A DNA stretch of 64,000 nucleotides from Persicobacter psychrovividus (GTDB taxonomy: Bacteria > Bacteroidota > Bacteroidia > Cytophagales > Cyclobacteriaceae), in assembly GCF_036492425.1 (NCBI RefSeq), contig NZ_AP025292.1, positions 1,736,001 to 1,800,000 on the forward strand, given 5' to 3'. Numbering within the stretch: the stretch's first letter is position 1; every line of letters begins with the position of its first letter. Below the pieces are notes generated by a model, which saw only the letters and a list, made by a program, of their open reading frames with translations, searched no databases and was not told the origin of the DNA. The position numbers and the translations under genes are program-made. Shown here piece by piece: positions 35,940-45,800 of this stretch.

Positions 35940-37460
35940 TTAGGGGCCGCTCAGTGGTGGCAGTTCCTGCGGCACCCAAAGATATTTCTGTAAATATAAA
36001 TGTGCTTTTTTCTCCCCGCCCAAAGGATAATACAGCCCAAAATGATAGAAGGATTTATTTAGCCAGGGGTACAGGTGACCAAAATTCCTGTGATCTTCTT
36101 TATAATCCTGCGGCAAAGAAGAAAACCGCTCCTTTATCGACGGAGCCGAATCCACGGTTAAATCGATCTGTTCACTGACCAGCTCATTGTTGTCATGATA
36201 GGCCATCACGGCACTATGCCCCTGCTCATAGGCAAAAGCGCCAACTTGCGTAATGGCGGGCATTTCAAAATTTTCATAATTGAAAGTTCTGTCCCACATA
36301 AAGTTGCCTTCCTGATCAAAAACCGCCATCAGTGCGTGAGTCATAACGTAAACCTGCTCTTTCATAATAACTTCCTGCAAGCCACTGAAATTGGTATTGT
36401 TTTTCAGGGTGGGGTAAAAAAATTCCCCAAAAAAAGCATGGCTTCCATCTGTACCCGCACGATAGGAAAGGCGCATTTTTTTAAAAAGGTTCATCTCCTT
36501 TCTGGCCTTTTTCTTCTTTTGCTGCTTGTGCTTCATTTTCACCTCCTGCTTTTCTGGCAAATAATTAAAGTAATGCTCAAAACGCGCAAAGGGAATCATA
36601 TTAATCTGATGCTCGCCACTTGCAGAAAGTCGGGCGACGGTAACCCCTGCGGAAAAATCAAGCATCGAACTGCCACTGTCGCCATAGCTTGCCACAAGCA
36701 GCTGGTCAAGGTTAGGCAGCTCGACCACTTTGGCCATCATCAGGTTTTGACCTTCAGGAACCACAAAAGAATAACGGATAAGCTCCTGCCCTTCCTCATC
36801 AAAAACATTGACACTGGCCTTGTATTTGTGCGCCCGCTCCCGATGCACCGAGATGGTTTTAAAGGTTTTATCCTCTTCATTTACCGTCAGGTCGAGTAGT
36901 CGATTTTTGGAATGATAATGGTTCCGCACCACCTTCAGCTGACCTGAGGCAAGATCAAAAAGGCAAACGACACTCTTATCATTCACCTGTCCTGCCAAAA
37001 TCACATGATGCCCCAAAGATTCATAATGGGACATCACCAACTGAAAGGGCAGCTCAATATTAAATTCCTGATACTGCTGAGGGCTATCAAAGGGCAATCG
37101 GTATAATTTCAGGTCGCGGACATATTCTGTATCATCAGTAAACATGAAAAACATGGCGGAATCATGGGCATCATACCCCACCAGTTCCTGATCAACAGGT
37201 AAAAAATAGCCCTGCTGATTTATCAGGGAAAGATCTTCCCCGTATTCACGAATTTCCCAATAAGCTTTTTTATCGCGAAACTTATGGGGTTTTTTCTTGA
37301 AGAAATACAGCCTGCTGCCGCCTTTATCAAATACATGATAGAAAGCATCCTGCTCGACGGGCTCGGCCTCGATCTCGGCAACCTTCCGTATTTGCGCAAA
37401 AGCACCGACCGCACCTACGGCTATACACAGCAAAATGACTAAAAAGCGTTTTATCATCAT
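35940..37460 (-). CDS. Secreted protein of unknown function
   Basis: A 506-residue protein with an N-terminal signal peptide (after MMIKRFLVILLCIAVGAVGAFAQ). The mature part has many short beta strands and repeated patterns such as MFFMFTDDTEYVRDLKLYRLPFD, then QVNDKSVVCLFDLASGQLKVV, then GQNLMMAKVVELPNLDQLLVASYG, which recall a beta-propeller, but no repeat signature is clear. A Lys-rich stretch (HKQQKKKKARKEM) follows about residue 312. The gene is monocistronic, 163 bases upstream of the pyrR start. No family is recognised and no function is proposed beyond export. Confidence 0.75.
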   Translation of the reverse strand: MMIKRFLVILLCIAVGAVGAFAQIRKVAEIEAEPVEQDAFYHVFDKGGSRLYFFKKKPHKFRDKKAYWEIREYGEDLSLINQQGYFLPVDQELVGYDAHDSAMFFMFTDDTEYVRDLKLYRLPFDSPQQYQEFNIELPFQLVMSHYESLGHHVILAGQVNDKSVVCLFDLASGQLKVVRNHYHSKNRLLDLTVNEEDKTFKTISVHRERAHKYKASVNVFDEEGQELIRYSFVVPEGQNLMMAKVVELPNLDQLLVASYGDSGSSMLDFSAGVTVARLSASGEHQINMIPFARFEHYFNYLPEKQEVKMKHKQQKKKKARKEMNLFKKMRLSYRAGTDGSHAFFGEFFYPTLKNNTNFSGLQEVIMKEQVYVMTHALMAVFDQEGNFMWDRTFNYENFEMPAITQVGAFAYEQGHSAVMAYHDNNELVSEQIDLTVDSAPSIKERFSSLPQDYKEDHRNFGHLYPWLNKSFYHFGLYYPLGGEKKAHLYLQKYLWVPQELPPLSGP

Positions 37461-37650
37461 CTAAGGAATTTCTTGTTTAACAGGTTGACTAATAAAATAT
37501 ACTAAAATTATTACATATCATCTGCCCCAATGAAGGAAATAATCCTATTGATGAATAACAAAAGAGCCCCTTGTAGTTTTCTTAGCGTGCGATTTTGTTT
37601 AATTTTGACCCTCAGTAGAACCGCTTTTTTTATTTCTAAATTTCTGTCCC

Positions 37651-39354
37651 TTGACCAAAAAGCAAATCCTTTCGCCACTAAAAAAATACCTCCTCCTTAA
37701 AGAAGTCCACGGAGGAAATTCTTTCTCGCTGCGCCCCTATCAAAAAATCATCTCGATGATTGACAATGGCGTACTTTGGCTTGAAGAGTGGTCTTCGGAA
37801 ACACTGCTCAACACCGAGGGGGTGAGTAAAAATATTGCAGGCATCCTGATGGAAATCGTTGAAAAAGGGACTTTCGATAAGCTCGAAGAACTGATCGACA
37901 AAACGCCCGCAGGCATACTGGACCTGGCACAGCTCAAAGGCCTGGGACCAAAAAAAATTATGGCCTTGTGGATGGACAGCAACATTACCACGCCCGAGGA
38001 CCTTATCCTGGCCTGTGATGATGGCCGACTGGCCAAAGCAAAAGGGTTTGGTGCTAAAAGTATTGAATCGCTGCGTGAGTCTGCCATTTTCTGGACCGAA
38101 AATCATTTTAAGGAACATTGGGCAGATGCCGAACCTATTGCCGAGCGCCTGATGGCAAAGGTGAAGGAAATACTTCCGACAGCTTCTATCGCTTTGGTGG
38201 GCGATTTCGCAATGGACCTGCCAGAGATCAGTGCACTGGAAATGCTGATCGGCTCCCTGACGCCCATCAGTACACACCAGCAGGTAACAGCGCATGAAGA
38301 CTTCACGGAAGCGCCTAAAACCTCTGGGCCTTTTACTTTTCGGGGCAAAGTGGCGGGTATCAGTTTACCGACCACGATTCATTTTGTGAATCAGGCTGAT
38401 TTTGTTGCTGAAAAGTTCAAAAGAACCGCCATGCCGCAACACCTCAACAAAGCAGGAAAGAGTGGTCAATCGCTTCGAATGGTATTGGAAGAAAAGACTT
38501 TTGAAAATGAGCAGCAAATCTACGAAGCGGCGGAACTGCCATTCATTCAATTGCCGATGCGAAATGGAACCCATGAGTGGGAATGGGCGCAACAATTCAA
38601 GGCCGAAGACCTTATAACCACAGCAGCATTACAAGGGCCAATACATAACCACACCCATTATTCTGACGGCATGAACAGCCTGCAGGAAATGGCAGACTAT
38701 TGTATCGCTAAAGGATGGAAATATATCGGTATCTCTGACCACAGCCAGACGGCCGCTTATGCCAATGGCTTGAGTACCGAGCGCGTTTTGGCACAACAGG
38801 CCGAGATCGATGAGCTCAACGCCTCCTTCAAAGATTTCAAAATTTTCAAGGGTATTGAATCAGATATTCTTCAACAGGGCGAACTTGACTATCCTGAAGA
38901 AATATTAAAAACTTTTGACTTCATTGTTGCTTCTATTCATGGCAACCTGTCAATGGATCTTGAAACCGCCACCAACCGATTGCTTCGCGCCATAGAAAAC
39001 CCCTACACCACAATGCTGGGACATCCTACTGGCCGATTGCTATTGAAAAGAGCGGGATACCCGATCGATCACCAGCGTATTATCGATGCCTGTGCCGAAC
39101 ATCAGGTAATCATTGAAATTAATGCCAATCCATGGCGACTCGACCTCGACTGGCAGTGGGTCAATTATGCCGTCAGCAAGGGTGTCATGATTTCCATTAA
39201 CCCAGACGCACACGTAACCACTGGCCTTGATGACATGCGTTATGGGGTGAAAGTGGCCAAAAAAGCAGGGCTGACCATCAAAGACACCTTCAATGCAAAA
39301 TCGCGGGAAGAGGTGGCGGCATACTTTGCGGAACGAAAATCCAGAATTCAATAA
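37651..39354 (+). CDS. PolX-like protein: HhH, degenerate polymerase, PHP domain
   Basis: A 567-residue protein of the bacterial PolX family, which normally fills gaps in DNA repair. The start is TTG at 37651; the first ATG is 35 codons later and would cut the HhH region. Residues 1-150 carry two helix-hairpin-helix segments (LAQLKGLGPKKI and LAKAKGFGAKS). In the polymerase-like region (about 160-310) the site that is GSxRR...DxD in active family members reads GDFAMDLPEISALEM, with Ala195 and Glu197 in place of the two Asp. The third Asp is also absent (GISLPTT, 236-242). The PHP domain (about 328-565) keeps its metal ligands (HNHTHYSDG, ISDHS, HPTGR, NPDAH). It is likely a PHP-dependent exonuclease or DNA-binding repair protein without polymerase activity. 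The GT9 gene follows after four bases. Confidence 0.9.
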   Translation: MTKKQILSPLKKYLLLKEVHGGNSFSLRPYQKIISMIDNGVLWLEEWSSETLLNTEGVSKNIAGILMEIVEKGTFDKLEELIDKTPAGILDLAQLKGLGPKKIMALWMDSNITTPEDLILACDDGRLAKAKGFGAKSIESLRESAIFWTENHFKEHWADAEPIAERLMAKVKEILPTASIALVGDFAMDLPEISALEMLIGSLTPISTHQQVTAHEDFTEAPKTSGPFTFRGKVAGISLPTTIHFVNQADFVAEKFKRTAMPQHLNKAGKSGQSLRMVLEEKTFENEQQIYEAAELPFIQLPMRNGTHEWEWAQQFKAEDLITTAALQGPIHNHTHYSDGMNSLQEMADYCIAKGWKYIGISDHSQTAAYANGLSTERVLAQQAEIDELNASFKDFKIFKGIESDILQQGELDYPEEILKTFDFIVASIHGNLSMDLETATNRLLRAIENPYTTMLGHPTGRLLLKRAGYPIDHQRIIDACAEHQVIIEINANPWRLDLDWQWVNYAVSKGVMISINPDAHVTTGLDDMRYGVKVAKKAGLTIKDTFNAKSREEVAAYFAERKSRIQ

Positions 39355-39358
39355 ATAT

Positions 39359-40387
39359 ATGTCCATAGATCAAAAAAATATCAAGAAAATATTGGTCATC
39401 CGATTCTCCTCTATTGGTGACATCGCCTGGACCTCTACCGTGGTTCGCTGCCTGAAACAGCAAATTAAGGGAGTAAAAGTCCATTTTGCCATCAAAAAAG
39501 GATTCAGAGCACTGATGGAGACCAACCCCTATGTGGACAAGCTTCACCTGCTGGATGGCAGCATGAAACCCTTGATCGCCGAGCTGAAAGCGGAGGAATT
39601 CGACTTTATTGTGGATTTACATAATAACCTGCGGACGGCACGCATCAAGTGGGCGCTCAATGCCCCTTCTTCTACTTATGACAAGCTTCGCATTAAACGA
39701 TTCCTGTACACTAATTTTCAGATCAATTATATGCCGAATGTTCACGTAACAGATCGGTATATGGATGCGGTACGCCCCTTGGGTGTGGTCAATGATCAGG
39801 AAGGAATGGATTATTTTATTCCTGAAAAAGATGAGGTGGAAAAAGAGTGGCTCCCTGAGGAGTTTCAGAAAGGCTATATTGCTTATGTGATTGGTGGCAC
39901 GAAATTCACAAAAATTCTTCCCTTTGAGAAGATGGTTGAATTATGTGATAAGATCAGTCGGCCGATTGTTTTAGTGGGTGGGCCCGAAGATCAGAAAAAT
40001 GGGGAGCGCCTGGAGGAGTTTTTCAAAAAACAGCCTCATAATGCACCATATGAGGAAGGATTGAAGGAATTAGGCAAAAAAACCGTTATCTTTAACGGCT
40101 GTGGAAAGTTCAGTTTGAATCAGTCCGCCTCACTGGTAAAACACGCCGATTACGTGTTTGGCCATGATACAGGACTTACGCACATTGCGGCGGCATTCAA
40201 AAAGACTATTTACAGCATTTGGGGCGGGACAGTTCCCAATAACTTCCACCCCTACGGTACGAAGTTTTTTGTTTTTGAAAATAACAAATTATCATGTCGC
40301 CCCTGTTCAAAATCAGGGCTAAAGAAATGTCCGAAAGGGCACTTTAAATGCATGAAAGATTTGACATTCGATTTTTATTTACCATGA
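39359..40387 (+). CDS. Glycosyltransferase family 9 (heptosyltransferase-like)
   Basis: A 342-residue GT9/GT-B enzyme that usually adds heptose or a similar sugar to lipopolysaccharide core at the inner-membrane face. The N-terminal Rossmann segment is KILVIRFSSIGDIAWTSTVV and the C-terminal nucleotide-sugar block is FGHDTGLTHIAAAF. The segment CRPCSKSGLKKCPKGHFKCM (Cys-rich) near the end is common in Bacteroidota members. The start at 39359 follows the PolX stop by four bases. The longer frame from 39293 overlaps PolX and is rejected. Acceptor unknown. Confidence 0.9.
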   Translation: MSIDQKNIKKILVIRFSSIGDIAWTSTVVRCLKQQIKGVKVHFAIKKGFRALMETNPYVDKLHLLDGSMKPLIAELKAEEFDFIVDLHNNLRTARIKWALNAPSSTYDKLRIKRFLYTNFQINYMPNVHVTDRYMDAVRPLGVVNDQEGMDYFIPEKDEVEKEWLPEEFQKGYIAYVIGGTKFTKILPFEKMVELCDKISRPIVLVGGPEDQKNGERLEEFFKKQPHNAPYEEGLKELGKKTVIFNGCGKFSLNQSASLVKHADYVFGHDTGLTHIAAAFKKTIYSIWGGTVPNNFHPYGTKFFVFENNKLSCRPCSKSGLKKCPKGHFKCMKDLTFDFYLP

Positions 40388-40833
40388 TTAATCAGTTGAA
40401 AAGATTTGGAAGAGAGTTGCGCGTTGGAATACCATTTTTATGGTTGGGGTTGATCATCGGGCTTTCATTTGTTCATAATACTGTATCGGCAAAAGCCATG
40501 AAAGCGGACCTGACGGTGGATTTGATGGGCGCAGGGAAAATGGTCTTTACCAGTCTGAATAAAATGGAGATTTATCTGGCGATTGTCTTTGCGGTGAGCA
40601 TCTTTTTTGCGATCCCTAAAGCGAAAGTTTTCTGGACTTATATTCTGATTGTACTGATATTGATCTTCCAGAGTATTCGGTTCCTGCCAGAGATTAGCGG
40701 TTACTGGCTCGATTCCTTAAAAATGATTGCCCATGGGAAAAGCACCCTTGAATTTTGGTATTTCTCCCTTGAGCTTGTAAAATCATTTTTATTGCTTCTG
40801 ACAGGCTTTTTCGCCCTGAAGGAAATTCGTTAA
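40384..40833 (+). CDS. Four-segment integral membrane protein
   Basis: A 149-residue protein with hydrophobic segments near residues 15-32, 60-78, 82-102 and 125-145. Its ATG overlaps the TGA of the GT9 gene (ATGA), so the two are translationally coupled. The first in-frame Met 12 codons upstream (40348) lies inside the GT9 gene. No family motif is recognised. The likely role is a small inner-membrane partner of the surface-sugar or PolX operon, but this is only from context. Confidence 0.82.
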   Translation: MINQLKRFGRELRVGIPFLWLGLIIGLSFVHNTVSAKAMKADLTVDLMGAGKMVFTSLNKMEIYLAIVFAVSIFFAIPKAKVFWTYILIVLILIFQSIRFLPEISGYWLDSLKMIAHGKSTLEFWYFSLELVKSFLLLLTGFFALKEIR

Positions 40834-40859
40834 TAGCGCGATCCCTTTATTGGGTCAAG

Positions 40860-40894
40860 AATGCCTATTTGTTCTAAACAGATTGGCATTTTTC
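40860..40894 (+). terminator. Terminator candidate after the membrane protein
   Basis: AATGCC (40860-40865) pairs with GGCATT (40885-40890), with partly paired inner bases, followed by a T-run. It lies partly within the 3' end of the converging GGCT-like gene. Confidence 0.5.
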
Positions 40895-41296
40895 GTTTTT
40901 ATACCACGACAACAAATCCATCCCTTTAAAGTCAATATTTTTGTTGAGTAATCTCTGGCTTTGTCCTTCCTCGATCGGTTTACCATCCTTTAGGCCGATA
41001 TAGACAATGGCTTCTACTGCGCTGCCGCCTGTTTTCACTTTCAGTATTTCAGCAGAAGAAAAAGCTTTGCCTTCCCAGAGTTCCATCACCCGTCTTTCTT
41101 TAGGCTCAATCTCGACGACAATGCCTGAAACGGCACAGCTCGGTGCTGGGCGTAAAAACTGCTTATTCGTTTGCTCGTCACAACAGATCGTAAAATTATC
41201 CAGGGTGGCAGATCTATGCTGAAATTTCTTACCAAAGACCAATAGTTGATTTTCAGTTTCTGTCAGTGGGCCGAATAGGAAAAGTTGAGTTGTCAT
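40874..41296 (-). CDS. Gamma-glutamylcyclotransferase-like (AIG2 fold) protein
   Basis: A 140-residue soluble protein with the GGCT-like N-terminal LFLFGPLTETENQLLVFG, which stands for the family YGTL substrate loop (here FGPL). The central SGIVVEIEPKERRVMELWEGK resembles the conserved G-x-(L/V)-x-x-(I/V) strand followed by the helix near the active-site Glu. Such enzymes release 5-oxoproline from gamma-glutamyl amines or peptides. The variation in the first motif makes activity uncertain. The gene is monocistronic; its 3' end overlaps the hairpin of the converging membrane-protein gene. Confidence 0.7.
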   Translation of the reverse strand: MTTQLFLFGPLTETENQLLVFGKKFQHRSATLDNFTICCDEQTNKQFLRPAPSCAVSGIVVEIEPKERRVMELWEGKAFSSAEILKVKTGGSAVEAIVYIGLKDGKPIEEGQSQRLLNKNIDFKGMDLLSWYKNEKCQSV

Positions 41297-41463
41297 TTTT
41301 GTAAGGTTGAATATGGTATAGTGGTTTGTTTAATATCGTTCTAAATTAACAATAAATTTAGGTCGGATGCTATAACGTATTAAAATAAAATTAAGATACG
41401 TTTTTCCTCTAAAAAATTTCAACTTTCCGCTTACCGACTGATAATCAAGCCTCTTAAAAACAT

Positions 41464-41496
41464 AAAAAAAGCCTGAACTCGAAAGTTCAGGCTTTT
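41464..41496 (-). terminator. Terminator of the TPR protein gene
   Basis: A 12-bp stem (AAAGCCTGAACT and its partner AGTTCAGGCTTT) around a short loop is followed by T on the minus strand, 28 bases after the stop. Confidence 0.9.
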
Positions 41497-41523
41497 AAAT
41501 ATTGATGAATATCAATCAAATGA

Positions 41524-42777
41524 TTATTCAGGGATTGATTCTAATTGCTTTTGAATCTCCGCAGCTTTCGCTTTATCTCCAATTTTTAGGTAAGTACCCG
41601 CCAAAGTCTCCAACAACATTCTGTCGTTAGGCTTTAACTCACGAGCTTTTTCGAAAAATGGCAAAGACTTACGGAATTGCTCTTTTGCTTTGTTTTCCAC
41701 TTCAGCACCACGCTTACGGTACTCGTCCATCGACATGTCGTTGGCTTCGTTCCAAGTTGCAGCAGCAGTGTTATAGTGGTTTACAGCAATGTTAAATACT
41801 GCATCATAATACTTAGGATTAACCGCAACAGCATCTTCATAAGCTTTCAATGCTTTAGCAGAATAGGCTGTCATTGCCTCTTTATCCTCATTCTTTTTAG
41901 CGCTTGTCGCCAATTGGTCATAAACGTAACCCAAGTCATAGAACAAAACTTCGTTCTTTGGATCAGCGTCAATTTCCTTTTGGATTTTCTCGATCGCCAT
42001 ATCAGGCTGCTCCAATTTCAAGTACAAGCCTACCATTTCCTGGATCATGTTTTTATCCGTTGGGTAGTAAACACGTGCAGCATTCACAGCATCCAAAGCA
42101 GCTTGGTAATCCTCTTTGAAAGATTTTTCCAAATAGATCACTTGCTGATAATACAACATGTCAGCAGTATCATTCAATGCTTTTTTCGCTTCGATATACC
42201 CTTTGAAGTTATCCAAAGTGGCTTGTTGCATGCTCCCTTCCTGAGAAGCGGCAATTGCAGAGTACAAGAAAGCAGTAGTATCCGCTTTGATGATTTTCGA
42301 CTGGTTGAAATATTTTACCGCCGTTTTGTAATCAGCAGCACCGTAAGCAGTCGCTCCTTGATTAAAGATCGCTCCCCAAGTAGACTCAATCGTCTGATCA
42401 GCCATAATAGGGTAAGTTGAATTTGGCTTTTCAAGATCATCTACTTTATGCAAAGCCGCCACACCTTCTTTCAAAAGTGATTCGTCGATATTTGCAGTAT
42501 CTTTAAGCGCCAAAGCAGTATAGATTTTACCTTTAGCCAAGTAATCTTTAGCCTTAGGAGCTTTTTTTGCCGCTTTTTCTGCGCCTTTTTTCGCCGTAAT
42601 TTTTTCTACCTGATCCTGCATGTAAGAGAAAGCATTGTCAATCTCTGTCTTTGCTTCATCCACTTTACCTTCAGTAAGCAAAGTCTGTGCTTTAGTAGAA
42701 GAACCTTTTGTTACTTGAGCAAATGAAACGGCGCTCATAGAAGCTACCATCATTGCCGTCACAAATAATCGTTTCAT
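41524..42777 (-). CDS. Exported TPR-repeat protein
   Basis: A 417-residue protein with a signal peptide (MKRLFVTAMMVASMSAVSFAQ) and tandem tetratricopeptide-like helices through the mature part. Examples are AAYGAADYKTAVKYFNQSKII near 140, AEKIQ-type segments, and PFFEKARELKPNDRMLLETLAGTYLKIGDKAKAAEIQ at the C terminus. TPR proteins of this kind act as scaffolds in the periplasm or outer membrane. It starts 31 bases after the gyrA stop, so the two may share a transcript. The partner is unknown. Confidence 0.85.
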   Translation of the reverse strand: MKRLFVTAMMVASMSAVSFAQVTKGSSTKAQTLLTEGKVDEAKTEIDNAFSYMQDQVEKITAKKGAEKAAKKAPKAKDYLAKGKIYTALALKDTANIDESLLKEGVAALHKVDDLEKPNSTYPIMADQTIESTWGAIFNQGATAYGAADYKTAVKYFNQSKIIKADTTAFLYSAIAASQEGSMQQATLDNFKGYIEAKKALNDTADMLYYQQVIYLEKSFKEDYQAALDAVNAARVYYPTDKNMIQEMVGLYLKLEQPDMAIEKIQKEIDADPKNEVLFYDLGYVYDQLATSAKKNEDKEAMTAYSAKALKAYEDAVAVNPKYYDAVFNIAVNHYNTAAATWNEANDMSMDEYRKRGAEVENKAKEQFRKSLPFFEKARELKPNDRMLLETLAGTYLKIGDKAKAAEIQKQLESIPE

Positions 42778-42808
42778 AACGTTGTAAATAAATTATAGAA
42801 TAGTCGAT

Positions 42809-45385
42809 TTAATTTTCTGTTTCTTCCTCTTCATCAGAAGAAGTTGCTGAAGGAGCATCCTCTACAGGAGTTTCAGCAGCGCCTTCAGTGGTGGCCTCTG
42901 CCCCCTCTTCTGTAAGCACTTCCATTTCCTCCAATTGCTCCACGCGCTCTACGGAAGCGATTTCATCCTCTTCCTGCAGGCGAATCAATTTCACTCCCTG
43001 CGTTGCACGTCCCATTACACGCAAGCCTTCAACAGCCATACGGATCAGGATACCAGATTTAGTAATGATGATCAGGTCGTCAGAATCTTCCACCTGCTTG
43101 ATCGCCACCAACTGGCCTGTTTTTTCAGTAACGTTCATCGCACGAACCCCTTTACCACCACGGCGGGTTACGCGGTAATCAGAAACCAATGAACGTTTAC
43201 CATAGCCATTTTCACTTACTACAAGTACATTGGCATTGTCAGCATCCGTTACAGGAACCATTCCGATTACGCAATCATCCTCACTGGCCAAGGTAACTCC
43301 TCGAACCCCAGTGGCATTACGTCCCATTGCACGAACATCCGCTTCATTGAATCGGATTGCCTGACCAGCACGTGTACCGAGCAGGATGTAATCATTTCCT
43401 GAAGTAAGGGCTACATCCAAAAGACGATCGCCTTCATTAATAGAAATGGCATTGATTCCGTCGCGGCGTGGACGAGAGTAAGCACTCAGAATGGTTTTCT
43501 TCACCACCCCTTTGGTGGTCACCATCATCAGGAAGTTGTTATTCACATAATCTTCATCCTTGAGATCCTTCACATTGACAATCGAGCGAACTTTATCGCC
43601 TTGCTCAATATTGATCAGGTTCTGAATTGCACGGCCTTTGGCAGTTTTTGAACCTTCAGGCACTTCGTACACTCTTTTCCAGAATACACGCCCCATCTCT
43701 GTGAAGATCAACAGGTAGTTGTGTGCCGAAGCCACAAACATCAGCTCGGTGAAATCATCCTCTTTAGAAGATGCACCACGCGAACCTACCCCGCCGCGTC
43801 CTTGTGTTCTGTATTCCGACAACAAAGTACGCTTGATATAGCCCTCGTTGGAAACGGTGATAACCATTTCTTCATTCGGGATAAAGTCTTCCACATCGAA
43901 ATCATCCGCAGAATGAACAATGTCAGTGCGACGTTCATCACCATAGCGCTCTTTAATTTCCGCCAATTCCTCTTTGATGATGTCCATACGAAGGGTTTCA
44001 TCATTCAGAATTGAAGTCAAGTAATCGATGGTTTTCTTCAGCTCTGCATATTCATTATTGATCTTATCACGCTCAAGACCTGTCAGGCGCTGCAAACGCA
44101 TGTCCAGGATGGCTTTCGCCTGAATATCTGAAAGCGAGAAATTCTCGATCAATGATGCTTTGGCCAATTCAGGATCACGCGAAGCACGGATCAGACGAAT
44201 AACCTCATCAAGGTTATCCAAAGCGATCAAATATCCTTCAAGGATATGCGCACGTTTTTCCGCTTCTGCCAATTCATACTGCGTACGGCGAACCACTACA
44301 TCGTGACGGTGGCGCACATAATACTTGATGATTTGCTTCAGGTTCAACGTCAGTGGTCGGCCATTTACCAAAGCCACATTATTGACACCGAAAGAAGACT
44401 GAAGTGCAGTATATTTATAAAGGTTATTGAGAACGATATTCGATACCGCATCTTTTTTCAATTCATAAACAATGCGCAAACCTTTACGGTCAGACTCGTC
44501 ACGAATATCACCAATACCTTCAATTCTTTTCTCATTAACAAGGGCGGCAGTTTTTTCGATCATCGCAGCCTTGTTCACCATATAAGGAATTTCGGTCACG
44601 ATAATTTGCTCGCGGCCATTCTTCATGGTTTCGATCGTCGCTTTGGCACGTAATACTACTCGTCCACGTCCTGTTTCAAAGGCCGATTTAACACCTGAGA
44701 AACCATAAATCACCCCACCAGTAGGAAAATCAGGCGCCGTAATATGCGTCATCAATTCACTGATTTCAATATCATTATTATCGATATAAGCGGTAATTCC
44801 ATTCACGACCTCCGTCAGGTTGTGAGGTGGCATATTGGTGGCCATACCTACGGCAATACCAGAAGCCCCGTTCAACAACAAGTTGGGCAAACGAGCGGGT
44901 AAAACCGACGGCTCCTTCATGGAGTCATCAAAGTTTGGCTGAAAGTCTACGGTATTTTTATTGATGTCTTGCAACAGCTCATCAGAAACACGCTTTAATC
45001 GTGCCTCAGTATAACGCATCGCTGCAGGAGAATCACCATCAATAGAACCGAAGTTCCCTTGTCCGTCTACCAAAGGATAGCGCAATGACCAATCCTGTGC
45101 CATACGCACCATGGTATCATAAACTGATGAGTCACCATGCGGGTGATACTTACCCAAAACTTCCCCGACAATACGGGCAGATTTCTTGTATGATTTATTG
45201 TAAGTTACCCCAAGATCCAGCATCCCGTAAAGGACACGGCGGTGAACGGGTTTCAGGCCGTCACGAACGTCAGGCAGTGCACGAGAAACGATTACAGACA
45301 TTGAATAATCAATGTAGGCGCCTCTCATTTCATCCTCTATATTAATAGGGATGATATTTTCATTTTCTCCTCTTGCCATATTCAA
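42809..45385 (-). CDS. gyrA: DNA gyrase subunit A
   Basis: An 858-residue type II topoisomerase subunit that cleaves and rejoins DNA; works with GyrB, which is not in the window. The catalytic Tyr is Tyr125 ([10 protein letters not shown]). The quinolone-resistance region HGDSSVYD has Ser86 and Asp90, the sensitive-type residues. The C-terminal beta-pinwheel carries the GyrA-box-like [10 protein letters not shown] (rather than a ParC C terminus), and a strongly acidic Glu/Thr/Ala tail ends the protein. A Met two codons downstream is an alternative start. A TATTTTTG box sits at 45456-45463 but has no matching -33. Confidence 0.96.
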   Translation of the reverse strand: MNMARGENENIIPINIEDEMRGAYIDYSMSVIVSRALPDVRDGLKPVHRRVLYGMLDLGVTYNKSYKKSARIVGEVLGKYHPHGDSSVYDTMVRMAQDWSLRYPLVDGQGNFGSIDGDSPAAMRYTEARLKRVSDELLQDINKNTVDFQPNFDDSMKEPSVLPARLPNLLLNGASGIAVGMATNMPPHNLTEVVNGITAYIDNNDIEISELMTHITAPDFPTGGVIYGFSGVKSAFETGRGRVVLRAKATIETMKNGREQIIVTEIPYMVNKAAMIEKTAALVNEKRIEGIGDIRDESDRKGLRIVYELKKDAVSNIVLNNLYKYTALQSSFGVNNVALVNGRPLTLNLKQIIKYYVRHRHDVVVRRTQYELAEAEKRAHILEGYLIALDNLDEVIRLIRASRDPELAKASLIENFSLSDIQAKAILDMRLQRLTGLERDKINNEYAELKKTIDYLTSILNDETLRMDIIKEELAEIKERYGDERRTDIVHSADDFDVEDFIPNEEMVITVSNEGYIKRTLLSEYRTQGRGGVGSRGASSKEDDFTELMFVASAHNYLLIFTEMGRVFWKRVYEVPEGSKTAKGRAIQNLINIEQGDKVRSIVNVKDLKDEDYVNNNFLMMVTTKGVVKKTILSAYSRPRRDGINAISINEGDRLLDVALTSGNDYILLGTRAGQAIRFNEADVRAMGRNATGVRGVTLASEDDCVIGMVPVTDADNANVLVVSENGYGKRSLVSDYRVTRRGGKGVRAMNVTEKTGQLVAIKQVEDSDDLIIITKSGILIRMAVEGLRVMGRATQGVKLIRLQEEDEIASVERVEQLEEMEVLTEEGAEATTEGAAETPVEDAPSATSSDEEEETEN

Positions 45386-45800
45386 AAATAAATACTGATT
45401 CCCCCAAAAAATTGGGAGCGCTTTATGAAATAATGCTTACCTCTAACGAGGTTCACAAAAATAACAGATTCTACCGTTTTTGCAGTAAATTCTGCCGCCC
45501 TTTTATCTTTTTTCAAGAAAAAAAATCTTAATCCACCCCTCTTCAATCGCGATTTTTCGTAAAATCAGCCTTTTTCCTGCGTTTTCCGCTCTTGAACCTT
45601 TTTTTACCCCCGATACATTATGTTAAACAAGAATTTAAAATATCAGTTTTTGAGGAACAGGGATCTTTGTTAAAGGTTGGACAGGGCTATAAAATTCATT
45701 CATTTTGAATAAAAAGTCATTGGCAAAGATTAAACAATAATCTTACCAAAATACAAAAAATCGAAAAATGAGATGAATTTTTAAGGGTTATCGGGCTAAC
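45386..45800. other. gyrA upstream region
   Basis: About 415 AT-rich bases between gyrA and the barrel gene upstream. Apart from a TATTTTTG box on the minus strand at 45456-45463 with no good -33 box, I see no gene, RNA or repeat. Confidence 0.4.

Noticed and set aside
45456-45463. TATTTTTG as a gyrA promoter
   Set aside because: No TTG-type -33 box lies at a suitable distance; such octamers occur often by chance in AT-rich DNA.
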